64,000 nucleotides of DNA from Spinellus fusiger (GCA_025094145.1 JALLLS010000081.1:62001-126000), one strand, 5' to 3'; numbered from the stretch's first letter, positions 1 to 12,301 are shown. The notes: a model not told the origin generated them from the letters alone. Numbers and translations: made by a program.

Positions 1-526
1 ACTTGCACTTGCACTGCTGTTGGGTGGTGTGGGTAGGAACAGGGGAATAAAAAGAAGAAAAGAAAAAAAAAGAAGAGACTAGTGACATGCTTACCAGGGA
101 TCTCTAGAGTGATCTTGCGAAGAATGGCCCATGACTACTAATGAAAAAGAAAGGGGAATAAAAACAGTCAGCCCGGCTCTATCTGTCCTTCTCGCCCTCC
201 CCCACTACACGTGACTGCTAATATGGCTGCTGTCTGTGCTCCCTTGCCATCAAAAAGGGCTCTTGTCAAGTCTTTTGGCAGCAAGAAATCCACGAACAAG
301 TGACTGCTGGTCTGTTTCAAAGTCACACTTTGAGAATAAGAAACAGAAACAAGGCCACTCTGCTCTGTGAGTGGCTCCCCTCCACAGTCCCGGTGTCTCA
401 GCCAGCAAACCCTCCCTCTGTGCTAGACAGAGACAGACGTAGTAAGTCACACTGCAAGTAGTGCGTCATCCACAGCCTCAGTGTATTTTTTTTTTTTGGT
501 TCTTCCTTTTCCTCCTCTTATTTGTT
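1..526. other. 5' flank without a recognised gene
   Basis: No coding region could be supported here. The stretch holds purine-rich tracts, a CACGTG palindrome at 208-213 (a possible bHLH or bZIP site) and a T-rich tract at about 485-500 just before the first ATG of the next gene. It is probably promoter and 5' UTR of the FAD oxidoreductase. Confidence 0.4.
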
Positions 527-1852
527 ATGCCACGCCATGTTATTATTCTCGGGGCAGGTGTTATGGGCGCCTGTTCTGCCTATTATCTCTCTCTAAAGTC
601 GCCCACTGTCACCATCACAGTGATTGAAGCCTCCGATATTGCCAATGGTGCCAGTGGAAAAGCGGGTGGATTCCTTGCCTTTGACTGGTAAACTATTATA
701 ATCAGCAGCAGCAGCAGCAGAAGCAGCCATTAGCAAGTTAGCAGATACAAACAAGAGAATCAAACCATTTAATCTCCCTCTTAAAATACCAAAAACCAAA
801 AAACAAAACCAAAAACCCTCCCCCTCCCCCTAACAGGAGTGACGGCACAGAAACAGCAGAGCTCTCTCGAAAGTCTTTTGATCTCCATGCCGAACTAGCA
901 GAGACACTTGGAGGAGAGAGTTATGGCTACAGACCAGTGACAGCGTATTCAGTGCTAGTGCAGTCAGGCAAACAAACCCATACGAGTGAAGTCGATTGGT
1001 TGCTGCATGCCAATGTGCGTACAGTGGAGTTGCTGGGAACAAAGAATACTTCCGCACAGATCCATCCTCGTCTGTTCACTCACCAATTGCTGGCCAAGGC
1101 AGAGGCCACAGGACGCGTCAGAGTGATGTGTGAGCAGACAGTAACAGGCCTTATCTATGCACAGGACGAACCCTCCAAGGTGGTGGGGGTGACACTCAAA
1201 GATGGCACCACACTCAAGGGAGACGATGTGGTAGTGTGTATGGGACCATGGAGTGGACAGCTCGCCTTGAAGGGTCGTACGAAACGCAGTCAACTGCCAA
1301 TCTCTGGTGCACGAGCCCACTCTATTGTGCTCCAGCCTCAAGCCAAGTTCCCTCCCCAGGTGCTGTTCACAGCTGTGGTAGAAGGAAGCAAGTCACACGA
1401 GCCAGAAGCAAGTCACTCTGGGTGTCGTTCCAACAGCATACTCATTCTCTGTGTCTAATTAGGTGTATCCTAGATCCGATGGTACTGTCTATTTGTGTGG
1501 GGCTACTGACAATGAACCCTTACCAGCCTCGGTGGATCTCGTAAAGGTAGATCCTGCAGCCACTAGTCTGCTGCAGCAGATGGCGGCTAAAATATCACCG
1601 CATTTATCAGAAGAAAAGGCGCCTTTGCAGATAGGACAGGCCTGCTATCTGCCTATTTCCCGGGATAACGTCCCACTGATCGGTGCTCATCCTGGCTACA
1701 AACAACTGTACATGGCTACAGGACACTCCTGCTGGGGAATCCTCAATTCACCTGTCACTGGTCTAATGATAGCTGAGCTTTTATTGGAGGGGGAGATTAG
1801 CTGTCTGGACTCAAAGAGTGTAGAAGCAGTCAGTCCTCTTGGGCGGTGCTAA
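527..1852 (+). CDS. FAD-dependent oxidoreductase, TDA3-like (DAO superfamily)
   Basis: Predicted FAD flavoprotein of the D-amino-acid-oxidase fold, closest in pattern to fungal TDA3-type oxidoreductases; the substrate cannot be told from sequence. The N-terminus carries the dinucleotide-binding motif ILGAGVMGACSAYYL right after the start, followed by an acidic strand end (VIEASD). The C-terminal part has VYPRSDGTVYLCGATDNEP and GHSCWGILNSPVTG, typical of the family's FAD cap. Model: exons 527-687, 837-1407 and 1463-1852, about 373 residues, full length for the family. The second intron (1408-1462) appears to be GC-AG (GCAAGT donor), because only that junction gives the conserved EPE-VYPR join in frame. 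An upstream in-frame ATG at 461 lies in a T-rich leader and was not chosen. Confidence 0.8.
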
Positions 1853-1977
1853 TGAAACTATTCTTATTAGAAGAGATAGAATGCAAAATTCAGTGCTTAA
1901 GAAATAAACACTCTTTTCTTTTCTCTTTTTTTTCTTTTCTCCTTCTTCTTTCTCTTTTTAACAGGGCTCAAGTGGTT

Positions 1978-3945
1978 ATGCTGGGAATTCTTTTGGTAAT
2001 AACGACTGTCTTTGCCCTTATTCAGGCTCAGGCCAATACTAAGAACCCATTTGCTTGGTAAGTCAAGTCAAAATTGTTCCGAGCAGTAGTAACAGTGTGT
2101 ATCCTTCTGTAAAGGCAAATGATGGTGCGCTATGATATTGGGAAATCCAACATAACACAATCTTATATGACGGAGACTTCCGAGAAGATGTACTCTCTTG
2201 ACTTCCAGACAGTCTATTCGCTCAATGACTACTATGGCCATAATGAAGTAGGTGTTGGAAGAGAACGTCGGGTAGATGGTTGTGTATACATCCTATTGAC
2301 AGTGCCTATGAACAGAGACTGCTGATTGATATGGGAGATGCCTGTGCTAACACTACATTGATGGAGTTGGATGCCCGTAACGGAAACACAACCACCGGTC
2401 CGTCCATGATGTCCCAACCTTCCATTGGACTCATTCGACGAGGGGGTGGATGTTCTTCCTGGTCAGAGAAGATAAATACCGTACAAGCACTCTCACAAGC
2501 CTATAGGCTACGTGTCTCGGCTGTCATTCTTTATGATAACACATCCTACAACGACACTCTAATCGTATCTGAAAGCACTACCAATAAGAGTTTCCCAATA
2601 TGGAACTCCTCTGTTCTCCCGCCCGAACGTAACATCTCTTTCATGCCTGAAAATGATGTTGATCTACAGACTACTTTTGTTGCTGTCTATTTTGTGCCTT
2701 TTGTGTACGGATCACAGTTATTAGAGAAGATTAAGCAGACATTTACTATAGTCAACAATCAGCAGCAGCACCTACAGCTGACGATGTTTCTTAGAGAAAC
2801 TAGCTTTTCACCGGAAGAGGGAGCTGGAGACACTAATTCAAGAACAAACTATCCCAGTGACAATGACACAACTCAGGATGATGTATGGAGTCTGTTTTCT
2901 GGAGATCGTAAATACGTTGCCTATCTTGTAGTATCCATTGCTGTCATTGTTATTGGTAAAGAAAGAAGAAATGAAAGAGATAGGCTAACACTGTTTATTA
3001 GGTGTCTTCTTTATCAAATGCTCTCTAAGCATACGTTCTCGGTATGCTGCCCGTGGTATTGTAGATACATACAGCAGACAGCCTGTTCAACAGACGATCT
3101 ACCTTTCTCCTACAGGAAATTTAATTGTTTACAAAAAGAAACTGAAGAAAGAATCCCTGGATCGTGTGTGTCCTGTACAGGTCTTTTCAGAAAATAATGA
3201 CAAGGCCAATCTGGATACTTCCACCTGCTGTATTTGCATTGAAGATTTTACACAAGATAGAAAATTACGTGTACTGCCGTGCTCTCATGCATTTTGTGTT
3301 GACTGTATTGGTAAGTATGCTGTGGTGTGGTGTGGTGTGGTATGATATGACATGATATGATGGGACAGCATGGGTTTATCTTTCTATTCTGTAGACGGTT
3401 GGCTATTGGTTAGATCCATCTATTGTCCTATATGCAAATTTGACTGCAGTAAAGTCATAGAGACAGAGAAGACAGAGCATTTCCCAAGGAATAGACATTC
3501 TGGACCAGTTACGACAAATTATTCTCTTTCTTCACCAATGACCATTGCCACTGCTGCTGCCGCTGCTGCCGCTGCCGCTGCTGATACTATTGCCTCTCCT
3601 TCTCCTACTGCTGCTACTAATGACACTACAGGTATCCCAGCCAACAACACTACTCAACCCATACCTACTTATAATAATTATAATTATAACACTACCACCA
3701 CTGCAGATGATTTCATTTTACCTCCTATAAACATAGCCCTTGGTCGTCTTACCATTGGACACACCTCTTTAGAAACACCAGCAGAAATAAATCAACCATT
3801 AAGTCCTACAACTACAATCACTCCAAAGAAGGATACACATCCAACAGAACAACAGACTACACTGGAATCTATACCAGCCAATCTATCAGTCACTATGCCT
3901 TCTTCTTCCAACATGGCCACTAACTCAAATGTATCCAATCCTTAA
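1978..3945 (+). CDS. PA-TM-RING E3 ubiquitin ligase
   Basis: Predicted membrane-anchored E3 ubiquitin ligase of the secretory or endolysosomal system. Order: signal peptide (MLGILLVITTVFALIQAQA), a luminal region resembling a protease-associated domain (about residues 30-270, with GLIRRGGGCSSWSEK), one transmembrane helix (YVAYLVVSIAVIVIG), a basic juxtamembrane stretch, a RING finger (CCICIEDF, LPCSHAFCVDC, CPICKFDC) and a long Thr/Asn/Ala-rich tail. Model: exons 1978-2057, 2115-2247, 2316-2955, 3002-3310 and 3395-3945. The RING ligand that is His in most family members (C-x-H-x2-H) reads Cys here, so it is C3HC4 rather than RING-H2. The exon 3 start (2316) was chosen because it is the acceptor that keeps frame; it is the least certain junction. 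An AATAAA-like signal and an A-run lie near 4085. Confidence 0.8.
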
Positions 3946-4532
3946 TTCAAGTATTTTTCTATTATTTTAGTACTGTTTCATTCTCTCTTCATTTGTGTAT
4001 TTCTTTTCTTTTGTTTAGGACTCCTTGTATTTATTTTTGTACTCATATTATGTCGTAACTTATATTTTATTTTATTTTAAAAAAGAATAAAGCAAAAAAA
4101 AAAAAAGAGTCAAACGAGTAAGATACAATACGCCTCGGTTTCATCATAGGGTAATTGGTTCATATACATGATTAATGAATCTCATCACATTCAAATGCAT
4201 GGGAAATCTGAATTCCTATCCATAGGTTGAATAGGGAAAACAAGAGTGCAAAAAGAGTACAATGCCTTTTTATGGACTGTTGCATCATGAGAAGTAAAGG
4301 CCAATGCACCACAAAAGGTGATTGTCACTGCATCATGAGAAATGGGTTACCCATGCATCACGAGAAATAGAGACCACTGCATTGGTTCATAGATCATGAA
4401 ATTGGACTATCTTAATTTATCTTGTTTTGTCTGTCTAAATAGTTACTTAAGCATATTACTATTGTTTCATATCTAAACATACAGTGATATGTCTTTTATA
4501 GGTGTATATAAATTTATATAAATAAATAAATA

Positions 4533-5004
4533 AAGAGAACAGAGAGTCTCTGTTACAATAAAAGAGTGCTAGCTATCATACTGTGGCCTATGCTAGATGG
4601 TGAAAAGAGACACATCAAATTAGGGTTCTTTGATTACTAGCCTACACAAATCCCTGACTTGAACTCAATTGAACATGTCTGATACGCCTTGGAAATATGA
4701 ATTGAAGAAAGAACGGTATCTATTATCAATGTAGAAATTAGTATTGAACTTGCACACCGATGAGTTCAGAGTATGACAGACAGATACCAGGCAGTCATTG
4801 ATGCCAAAGAAGGCTATACAAAATATTAACTGTATTATTATTATTATTATTATTATTTTATAATTAAAGATATTAAGCTTTGTTGAGCTTAAGTTTAATG
4901 CTTATAGATCAAATGTGAAGTGTTTCATTTAATGTTGAAGATGTCCTATCTATTTCGTCCAGATATTTATCTTAAAAATGATTAAATTCAGTTGAGTGTG
5001 GCTG
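4533..5004 (+). mobile_element. Truncated Tc1/mariner element, family 2 (3' part only)
   Basis: This stretch matches the second half of the element at 35788-37130. It covers the region after the second catalytic block, the DLNSIEHV-like segment (decayed), the C-terminal end of the transposase (about 4760-4830) and the 3' terminal repeat. The terminal repeat ends at 5004 with TA next to it, as expected of Tc1 target sites. The 5' half is missing and an internal piece is deleted. Even the short CAATAAAAGAGTGC stretch, where the second catalytic Asp should be encoded, is identical to the 36 kb copy. Not functional. Confidence 0.75.
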
Positions 5005-6170
5005 TATTCACACTTTCTTGAACAAGTATGTTTATCCTAATTATATTACCCAATAGCATTATTTGTGAGAACCATCTTCAAAATAGATAGATAAGCTGTT
5101 ATAAGTATGGCTATTTGTACAAAAGTCATCTTAATTGTCTAAATAATGATAAATACTAAACAGAATGTAGTGACATTGTGATAAGATCAATTAATGGCAG
5201 CTTACTGTAAAGAATGAGTAAGATGAATCAGTCATACAATACTATAAGCTATGTACTTCTTCCTTCTTCCTACAGGACAGCTAGGTTAGACTATAAATAC
5301 ATGATCAGTCAATGGCCAAGATATCAAGATAATTACACTAAAATACGACTGCTCCAGATGGATGTACAGAAAAATAAATCATTTGCATTTATTTAGAAAG
5401 CCCTTTTTATCAGTATGGAGTAGACATGCATGCTAACATTGAACAAGGTTGTCTGAATCTCATACGGCACAACCAATACACACTGAAAAGAGATATACTA
5501 AGTGGTGTAAATGATGCTATTACCTCAGACTCCAATTATTAAAGAAACGAGAGGTTAACATTTAACAGTTTGTAAATAGATAGATAAATAGATAGATAAA
5601 TAAATAAATAAATAAACAAACAAAATAGTTACAGAACTAATGGTATTGAGTAAAGCATCTATGATAATTCATAACATATTTAATAAAGTGGATAGGCTCT
5701 TTTAGAGATAGTATAAGAGCATAACATCCTACATTAGTATATGTGCCTTTTGGTGGTTATTTCCTTGGAGTTCTTCTATCTGTAATAATCATTAGAATAA
5801 AAGAATAACATACAAGTTAAATAAAAAAGAACAGATTGAATCGTACTTTAACTAACCAAAATATCTTTGGACCTAAGAAGCCACTAATGAGACTATCACA
5901 TCAATGGGTGTTAAATAGTAGCTGATACTATTCAATGTTATTAAAGGCTATTTACTTTCTCTTTCTTATTGTGTTTCTATCTATTCTTTCTGAAACAATA
6001 AAAGGTCCCAAGCCTTCTGGTTCATCTCCATTCCTTCTCCTTTCCCAGTGATCAATGGAGCCTCTGTTGACTCACTAACGGAAACTCATGCTACAGGTAA
6101 ACTATCTAAAAAAAGTGATATAGGGTGTATCTTATTGAATTTTGTCATTACTAGACATTATAATGACTAG
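5005..6170 (+). repeat. Dispersed 1.17 kb repeat, copy A
   Basis: Nearly identical by eye to 24902-26070 and similar to 15957-16826. It directly follows a family 2 Tc1 3' end, as in the 24.9 kb copy, so the junction itself was duplicated. It contains a 60-codon ORF (5214-5396) and, near the end, a polypyrimidine/CAG acceptor followed by about 46 open bases and a GTAAAC donor (about 6048-6098), which looks like a captured exon. The copies end in CTAG followed by TA. I do not recognise the encoded peptide. A non-autonomous element or a duplicated gene fragment are both possible. Confidence 0.75.
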
Positions 6171-6270
6171 TATAAGAGTAATAAAGTACATATGAGTGCT
6201 ATCAACAACACATACAAATGATAGTGAATATAAGAATTACAGCCAATGTCCATAAAGTCAATGTATAGAA

Positions 6271-7805
6271 CTATACAGAAAGAAAAACCATGCCTTGTGC
6301 TAGTGTCAGATCATTATAATAAGCAGTCTCCTCGGCACTCATAAAACGCGAATGTGAAGAACGTCGCTGCTGTCCATTCGTTAGATTCTCCCTATAAACT
6401 CCCCACATTTGATTTCCAAATAATAAATGCAGTATGGGATGAGAAGACCGAAAAGAACACTGGAAATCTTTCATGTCTCTGTCTACTTTTTTGCTTCTCT
6501 TTTTAGTCTTTGGTGGATACTTCAAAAAAGCTGATGTCCACCATGTGGAAAATAATCCCAGAGTATCGACCCTTCTTTGCTTTTGTTCTTCTGGAAAGTA
6601 GAGACTCAATAGATTATCCAGTGCCACATCTGTCTGATAAGTTGTAGTATCAAACGCTGTACGGCACACAGGACAATCAAACAATGGTGGGTGAGGTGTA
6701 GGTTGATCCACCAAGGTACAGTTAGAGGAGAAGAGGGAGGTAGATTGGTGTTGCGATGTGAATTCTTGGTACTCTGCCTCTTTTAAATTCTCGATCTTTC
6801 GGCTCATATAGAGTTTTAAACAGGATTTACAAAAAGTATGTCGGCATGTCGTAAGGGTTATCGGTAAATAATAGACACATAGACAAATAGAGCAGAGATA
6901 ATCCTCGGGTTGAGGCAAAATATCATCAAGATATTTCTATGATTTTAAAATATCAAATAAATATTAAATAATAAAAAAAAACAATCATATCATATCATAT
7001 CATATGTATGTTAGTAAGGAAGGTTTTGAAACTATAAAACACCGTGGATAGACAGAAAGAAGAAAACCTCACCTGAAGCTCTTTTATAAAAGGTCTATAC
7101 TCTGCTTCAATGATTTCTACCTTTCCGTGTTCTATGGCGAGTTGTATTTGTTCCAATACTTGTCTTTGAAGTTGACAAAAACTTTTCATTGCAAGGATAC
7201 TCTGCTTTTGTTTCTTTTCTGCTCTATATCTTTGTGTTTTTTGGTTTACATGACTCTTCTCAGCACAAACAAGTTGAACCAGCAATCTTTGGCAATGCGT
7301 GTTTACATCAAAGGGTGACTTTTCATCAATAAGATTCAATAATTCATTTAGATCATGGAGGTAGCTGAGTAGAAATTCCCTGAGACTAGTATACACTGCT
7401 TTTGATGAGTTTAATGGAGAGCACTAAACACCAACATGGAATAAGTCATGATGTATTTACAGTGTCCCAATATAACTACCAAAAAGAGCTGTTCCTTACC
7501 ATGTTTGCCACTATGGCTTTTTGGTATTGGAGTTTAATATTTATTTCTGTGGTAAGCATCTATCCGTGGTACTTTTAATCATCAATGCCCACCCCAATGT
7601 ATTTATCCCTGTTTTCTATGATCTCTTTATAAACATTAATGTAGTTGATCATTACCTTGTTAAGAGTTTTCTTTGTGTTTTGCCTCGAGGTTTCTTGCTC
7701 ATATAATTGTTTCTGTGTTTCTAATAGATTGGTCAACGAGTGATAATCACCAGATGATGTTGCTGCCAACGTAGTGGGTTGGTATGCCATTGATAAATAC
7801 AACAC
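6271..7805 (-). CDS. RING-finger E3 ubiquitin ligase (SPX-RING-like layout)
   Basis: Predicted RING-type E3 ligase. The C-terminal exon has a C3HC4 finger (CSICLCVYYLP, CRHTFCKSC, CPVCRTAF) with a 35-40-residue insertion between the zinc-ligand pairs. It is followed by a YFPEEQKQRR helix like that seen after the RING in fungal SPX-RING ligases, then a lysine-rich segment. Upstream exons (about 7805-7655, 7575-7500, 7424-7073) encode a helical, coiled-coil-like N-terminus (LREFLLSYLHDLNELLNLIDEKS). I could not prove an SPX domain, and more N-terminal exons may lie between 7805 and 8180. The last junction (KELQ to KYLDDILPQPED) is in frame across 6945-7072. Its 5' end lies about 400 bp downstream of the REX1 stop on the same strand. 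Confidence 0.65.
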
Positions 7806-8208
7806 AAGTAATATGTTTAAAAGAGTAATCTATGTATCTGTGTGTTTATGTATTTATGTATTTATGTATTTATGTATTTATGTATAAGCATACATAGATA
7901 AAGAATGGATTAAACAAGAAAAGAAAATGTAGGATGTTTTTAAGTTTTTCTTTATATATTTATATAGAATTATATAGAATTATCTTTTATATCCATCGAA
8001 AAAGCTGTCCCTTACTAAGTAGAGTAGGTGGTATTTATGCTATATTTGACATATTCTGGTACTCTTTCATACCTACTAAAGCTTAAAATGATCAAGGCAA
8101 TAACAACAAAAGTATTACCGTCTTTTAGTGTCTCCAAATAATACTGTCTTTTAGTGTTCCCAAACAAAAAAGTCATTGTTTTCTCTATTCAATTGTGTTT
8201 CATCTAAA

Positions 8209-10449
8209 TCATACTACATTTTTCACCATGGCAAACAAAAGCCCTCTTCGATATGTATCTGTGACAGTCGTCAGATTCTGTTCGTCCTCCAGTGTCCACC
8301 TGTCTTCCATCGGGATTTCTTCCAGGGGCTGAACCGCAAGAGCCTGTTTGTAAAGGGAGTTGCGTTTGATCAGACTATTAAGTTGTAGGATATTCAATGT
8401 TAAGTTCATGAGTGCATAAGACAAATATAGGTAAAATCAAATTAACCTGTCTAATTCGGTATTTGTTCTATTTCCACACAATAGAACAAGGGCAGTGTCT
8501 GGTTCAAGTGCATCGTAAATCATTTCAAGGCAATTTACCATGACCTCGTTCTTGTCTTCTTCCTGTGCAGGAAGTTGAAATTCTGCTACAACCGCATCTC
8601 CCATTGCATGCTGCTCGATCACCTTTTCAGCTAGTTGAGTATTTGTAGTCACTGTAAAATAGGTCTTTTTCTCTCGTAATTTACTAGTGAAGGATGGAGT
8701 GTAGGTGGGGTTTATTTGAACGACAGAGCACTGCAGTTGGTGACGCTCAAACATATCGATAATTGTCTCAGATATCCACATTGGGTGCAGTCCATATTCA
8801 GGTCCATACTTTAGCTTTTTCTTTACCAAATCTAGACTAGCAATCGCGTCTTCACATGGATCGTGTCCTTGCTGGGAATAGGCACTCCCTCCGTTGTTTT
8901 TCGACTTTTCTTGAATCTGACGCTTGAGCCAACGGTGGGCCAAGAAGCGTAAAGAAGGTTTAGCGGGAGGACCGTTGGTATGGTGATAAATGGTTGAGGT
9001 GTCGATGATATAAGGGTGTCGAATCTGAAGGCAGTTTAGATCGTTATTGAGACCATGGCCAATTAGAACAACATCCCCATCAATGTGTTTCAGGAGTTCT
9101 GTTTGTATGTCGCTTAGGGTAGTCTTTACATCACGAAGGCACGTTTCATCCACACCACTGTACTTTGTCAGATAATCGATGATCTTCTCAGCTGGTTTGA
9201 CATGACATCTAAGCACGCTCTCTCCCTCTGGCACCCAACACATAATAATAAATATCAATGGCCTTGCTTCTTATTGTAACCATTTACCAGCATTCACAAG
9301 GGCTATACTTGTGATAGCCAATCCATTTGCAGTCCTGCACTTCATAGATCCCATATAATATAAGTCTTCTGTGGTGTTACGCACACTCCTAACCTACCAT
9401 CTCACAGTCAAGTGCCATCAACCGCTTCTCTCTACCATCACCTGATCCAATGGGTGTATCAACCCATCCTTCGGGCAATTCACTGCTATTGTCTAATATA
9501 GCTGGGATAGGATAGCCTTCAGACACCAGCTGATCGTAGTCTAGCATAAGAAAATCCGTGGTGGTTCTATTTTCTAGGACTAATAAATAGGAATCAGCAT
9601 TTTCAACTGAATAAAATGTCCCCCTTTCTTCTATAACAACAGACAGTACGAGAAACCTTACATTGGTCATTTGGATTTCTTATCTTCTTTATTTCTTCCT
9701 TTGATAACGGGCTTTGAATAATATCCAAGAATCGATCTGCAAAATACTTATGCGTGTCCAAACCCACCGTTGTCATGGATGCCAAGACATTTTCACCTAG
9801 CTTATGCCCCAGATACTTGCTTATTTTGTGCTGCATGAGTGAATTGTAAACATCCAGAGTGTTGGTAGGAGAAATATAATATTCACCCAGAGACACTCCC
9901 AAATCACTAGGATCAAGCATTGGACAGTCTAACAGTACTACTTTTGGGATCTTCCCATCTCCCAGGGCACGGATGCCTTTGGGCATTGTGCTTCCCTTTT
10001 TAAGCAGTCCCAGTAAGAGAGAGCGTATTTCTTTCATTGTAGTGTATTTCCCCACAGGCTCAAAGAAGACTTGTGGATGAAGTATCTGAGTAGGCTTGGT
10101 CAGTCATGTCCCCTCCCTTTTCCTTCCTTCAGAATAAAATAAGACACTCGTATAGGTTTACCATGTTATTCTCTTCATCAAAAGAGACCGAGAATCCATT
10201 TTTACGTGCCTTGGCATACTTTTTAAACTGTTTTCCTGTGAGTTTTGATTTCCAAGCACCAATTTCTTCTTTGAATTTCTTATTGGCTTTTTGTTATAGA
10301 AGAGATGAAAGTGAATATAAGAATACTAAAGCTGAATTGAATTCTTTTGTTTAGAACCTACAGTCTATTGTTTCTTCTTCTTTTGGTCTTTTTGCAGTTG
10401 GTCTATCTGTTGTGGTGCACTCCACGGTAGGATTTGTTAGTTCACTCAT
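8209..10449 (-). CDS. REX1: RNA exonuclease, REX1/REXO5 type (DEDDh)
   Basis: Predicted 3'-5' RNA exonuclease of the DEDDh superfamily; yeast Rex1 trims 5S rRNA, tRNA and other nuclear RNA 3' ends. Catalytic blocks are visible in order: ALDCEMV (Exo I, split by an intron just after the motif), LIGHGLNNDLNCLQ (Exo II) and GHDPCEDA (Exo III, with the catalytic His). YLTKYSGV and KPSLRFLAHRWL are also typical. The start ATG is 10449-10447. The short first exon ends IDS and is followed by KKFKEEIGAWKSKLTGKQFKKY, a lysine-rich nuclear segment. Seven exons fit. The intron near 9660-9606 is 55 nt and joins PNDQ to FENADSYLLVLEN. The C-terminus past the nuclease domain (to 8209) carries no domain I can name. 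Length of about 590 residues fits the family. Confidence 0.85.
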
Positions 10450-12301
10450 AGCAACTATAGCAAATGAATGAATACACTAGTTTCTTTTCCAGTAAGAAGA
10501 ATAAGAATGAAAAATTATAGTGACTGTCTTTTGAGAGAGAGAGTTTTAAGCTGTAGGGAGGGAAGAGGGGGGGTATGAGGAGTGAGTTCAGACTCACCTC
10601 TTTTCTTTTCTCCAGGTATTGGACTGGATTGGACGCGGATATAAAATATGTAGTAAATGTATAATGTATAATAAGTGTGTAATAAGTATATAATGTATAA
10701 TAAGTGTATAATAAGTATATACTTAATGGATAGTAAACGCGTCTTTTTGTCCTGATTTTACAGTGAAAGTTGCGTATTGGAATCAGATAGAAGCATAAAA
10801 GAGATATTATTGCTCCTATCTTATTCTTATCATGTGTTTACTAAGGTGTTTTCTTCCTTTGTTCTCCATGTCTTTAGTGACTAGTCTCATTGTGAGTAAA
10901 GTGACCTGATAAAAACCATTGCAGTGTATCTGTCTAGCAATTGAAAGAGAGCAGCTACTGGTATTTAGATTGAGTTTATTCTATTAACAAGTCTTGTATG
11001 AAAACACCCACGCTTGTATGAAAACACCCACGCTTGATATATTTATTCATCTATTGAACTGTGTATTTATCTATTTATTTAACTATCTACATTGGCCAAC
11101 AGGTGTCTTTATGAAGAGAGGCTGTTGTGGTTTCAAAGCACAAGAATAACATAGTGTTCATCGATCAGGACAATGGTTTTGTTATTCTATTGAGCATAGT
11201 ACCGATAATAAACCCACCTTATGTTGATCGCTACTGATATGTGTGCCATGCCATGATAAAAGCACTAGAATATAGGCAGCTGCCTATACTAACATCTCAC
11301 TGGGGCCTCCTACTATTAAGACTAAGAGTAATACACAGGAGATGATTCTGAGATAGACTTGGCTCTTTTTACATGGTCAGATAGTCATTCTTACATGGCC
11401 AAACAATAAGCTTGTGTTTCTAATCGGATACAAATCAATATCTATTGCCTTGTAAATGCCTTACCTCCGCTTGTGTACACTCACACTTACATTCACATTT
11501 ACCTACAATGATGGCCCGGCACTGCTATGGTGTTGACTCCATGGTGGAGATAGCCCTAGAGTCTATTTGTATGGCGGCCATGCATAGGAGTGCTATAAGG
11601 ATTTCTCATACTACTGACTAGGAAGACTGCATAGAATACAAAGTGTAGGTTATCCTCATTATCAGAGTGTCTTGCTCTTGAATTCCCGTCATTCTGTTTA
11701 TAGTTTACAAGATGGATGACTTTTGGCCTATCAGAGGCAGGAGATTCAATAGTGTGCTGTGCTGCTGTCTGGGTCTCCACCTATTGCGCCGCTATAGTAT
11801 TCATCCTGTCTTTTCCTGGGAATCCGTCCGAACAGCCCATGGACTACAGCCAATGGACCACAGCCAATAGACTACAGCCAATGGGTCCAATGAGGCCAGG
11901 TTGGTTTTCGTTGAGAATCTATTTCCTGATTTGTTTTTATTTTATCTTTATTTGCTCGGATAAGTAAGAAACAATGGAAATGCAAACAAAAAGAGCAGCT
12001 CTAATAACATCACCCGTCAAATCTACTGGGAAGATACTACATCAGACATGTCATTCTATTGTTTATCGTGGGAATCTACAGTTCAAAACAGTTGATTCAT
12101 CTTGAATCAATGATTCCATGTCATCGAGCCTAAGCACATTAAAATCACTGATAAAGTCCAAATACAGAATAGTCACACACATGCGCAGACACAAACACAG
12201 AGCACAGAACACAGACATGTACACAGAACACAGAAACAGACACAGACATTGCATAAAAACAAGCCATGTTTGAGTGAGAAACCGTTCGTTCTTCTTTTAT
12301 C
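10450..12301. other. 1.85 kb spacer without a convincing gene
   Basis: Divergent upstream region between REX1 (-) and the N/Q-rich gene (+). It holds an AT-rich tandem of TATAATGTATAATAAG-like units at about 10640-10725, a perfect 21-nt direct repeat (CTTGTATGAAAACACCCACG...) at about 10993-11034, and a CCAAT cluster near 11850. A 74-codon ORF on - (11556-11780) and an 83-codon ORF on + (11716-11967) overlap each other and show no family features, so neither is called. Confidence 0.4.
11850..11891 (+). promoter_or_regulatory. Cluster of four CCAAT boxes, three on a 14-nt period
   Basis: CCAAT starts at 11850, 11864, 11878 and 11887. The first three lie in tandem copies of a 14-nt unit (GGACTACAGCCAAT and close variants). 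CCAAT is the binding site of the HAP2/3/5 (NF-Y) complex, and a HAP3/NF-YB gene is in this window. The cluster is about 410-450 bp upstream of the ATG of the N/Q-rich gene. Function is inferred from sequence only. Confidence 0.5.

Noticed and set aside
250..450. 66-codon - strand ORF at the window start
   Set aside because: No homology features, overlaps probable promoter sequence, and is short.
5005..6170. Helitron interpretation of the three-copy repeat (ends in CTAG followed by T)
   Set aside because: No convincing 3' hairpin, the 5' end does not fit a TC start after A, and the left border is a Tc1 end in two copies; kept only as an untested idea.
9625..9665. 31-nt intron in REX1 ending at TTATAG
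   Set aside because: Too short and creates an in-frame stop; the 55-nt alternative ending TTATTCAG keeps frame.
11716..11967. 83-codon + strand ORF near the CCAAT cluster
   Set aside because: Overlaps the regulatory repeats, lacks splice context and domain features.
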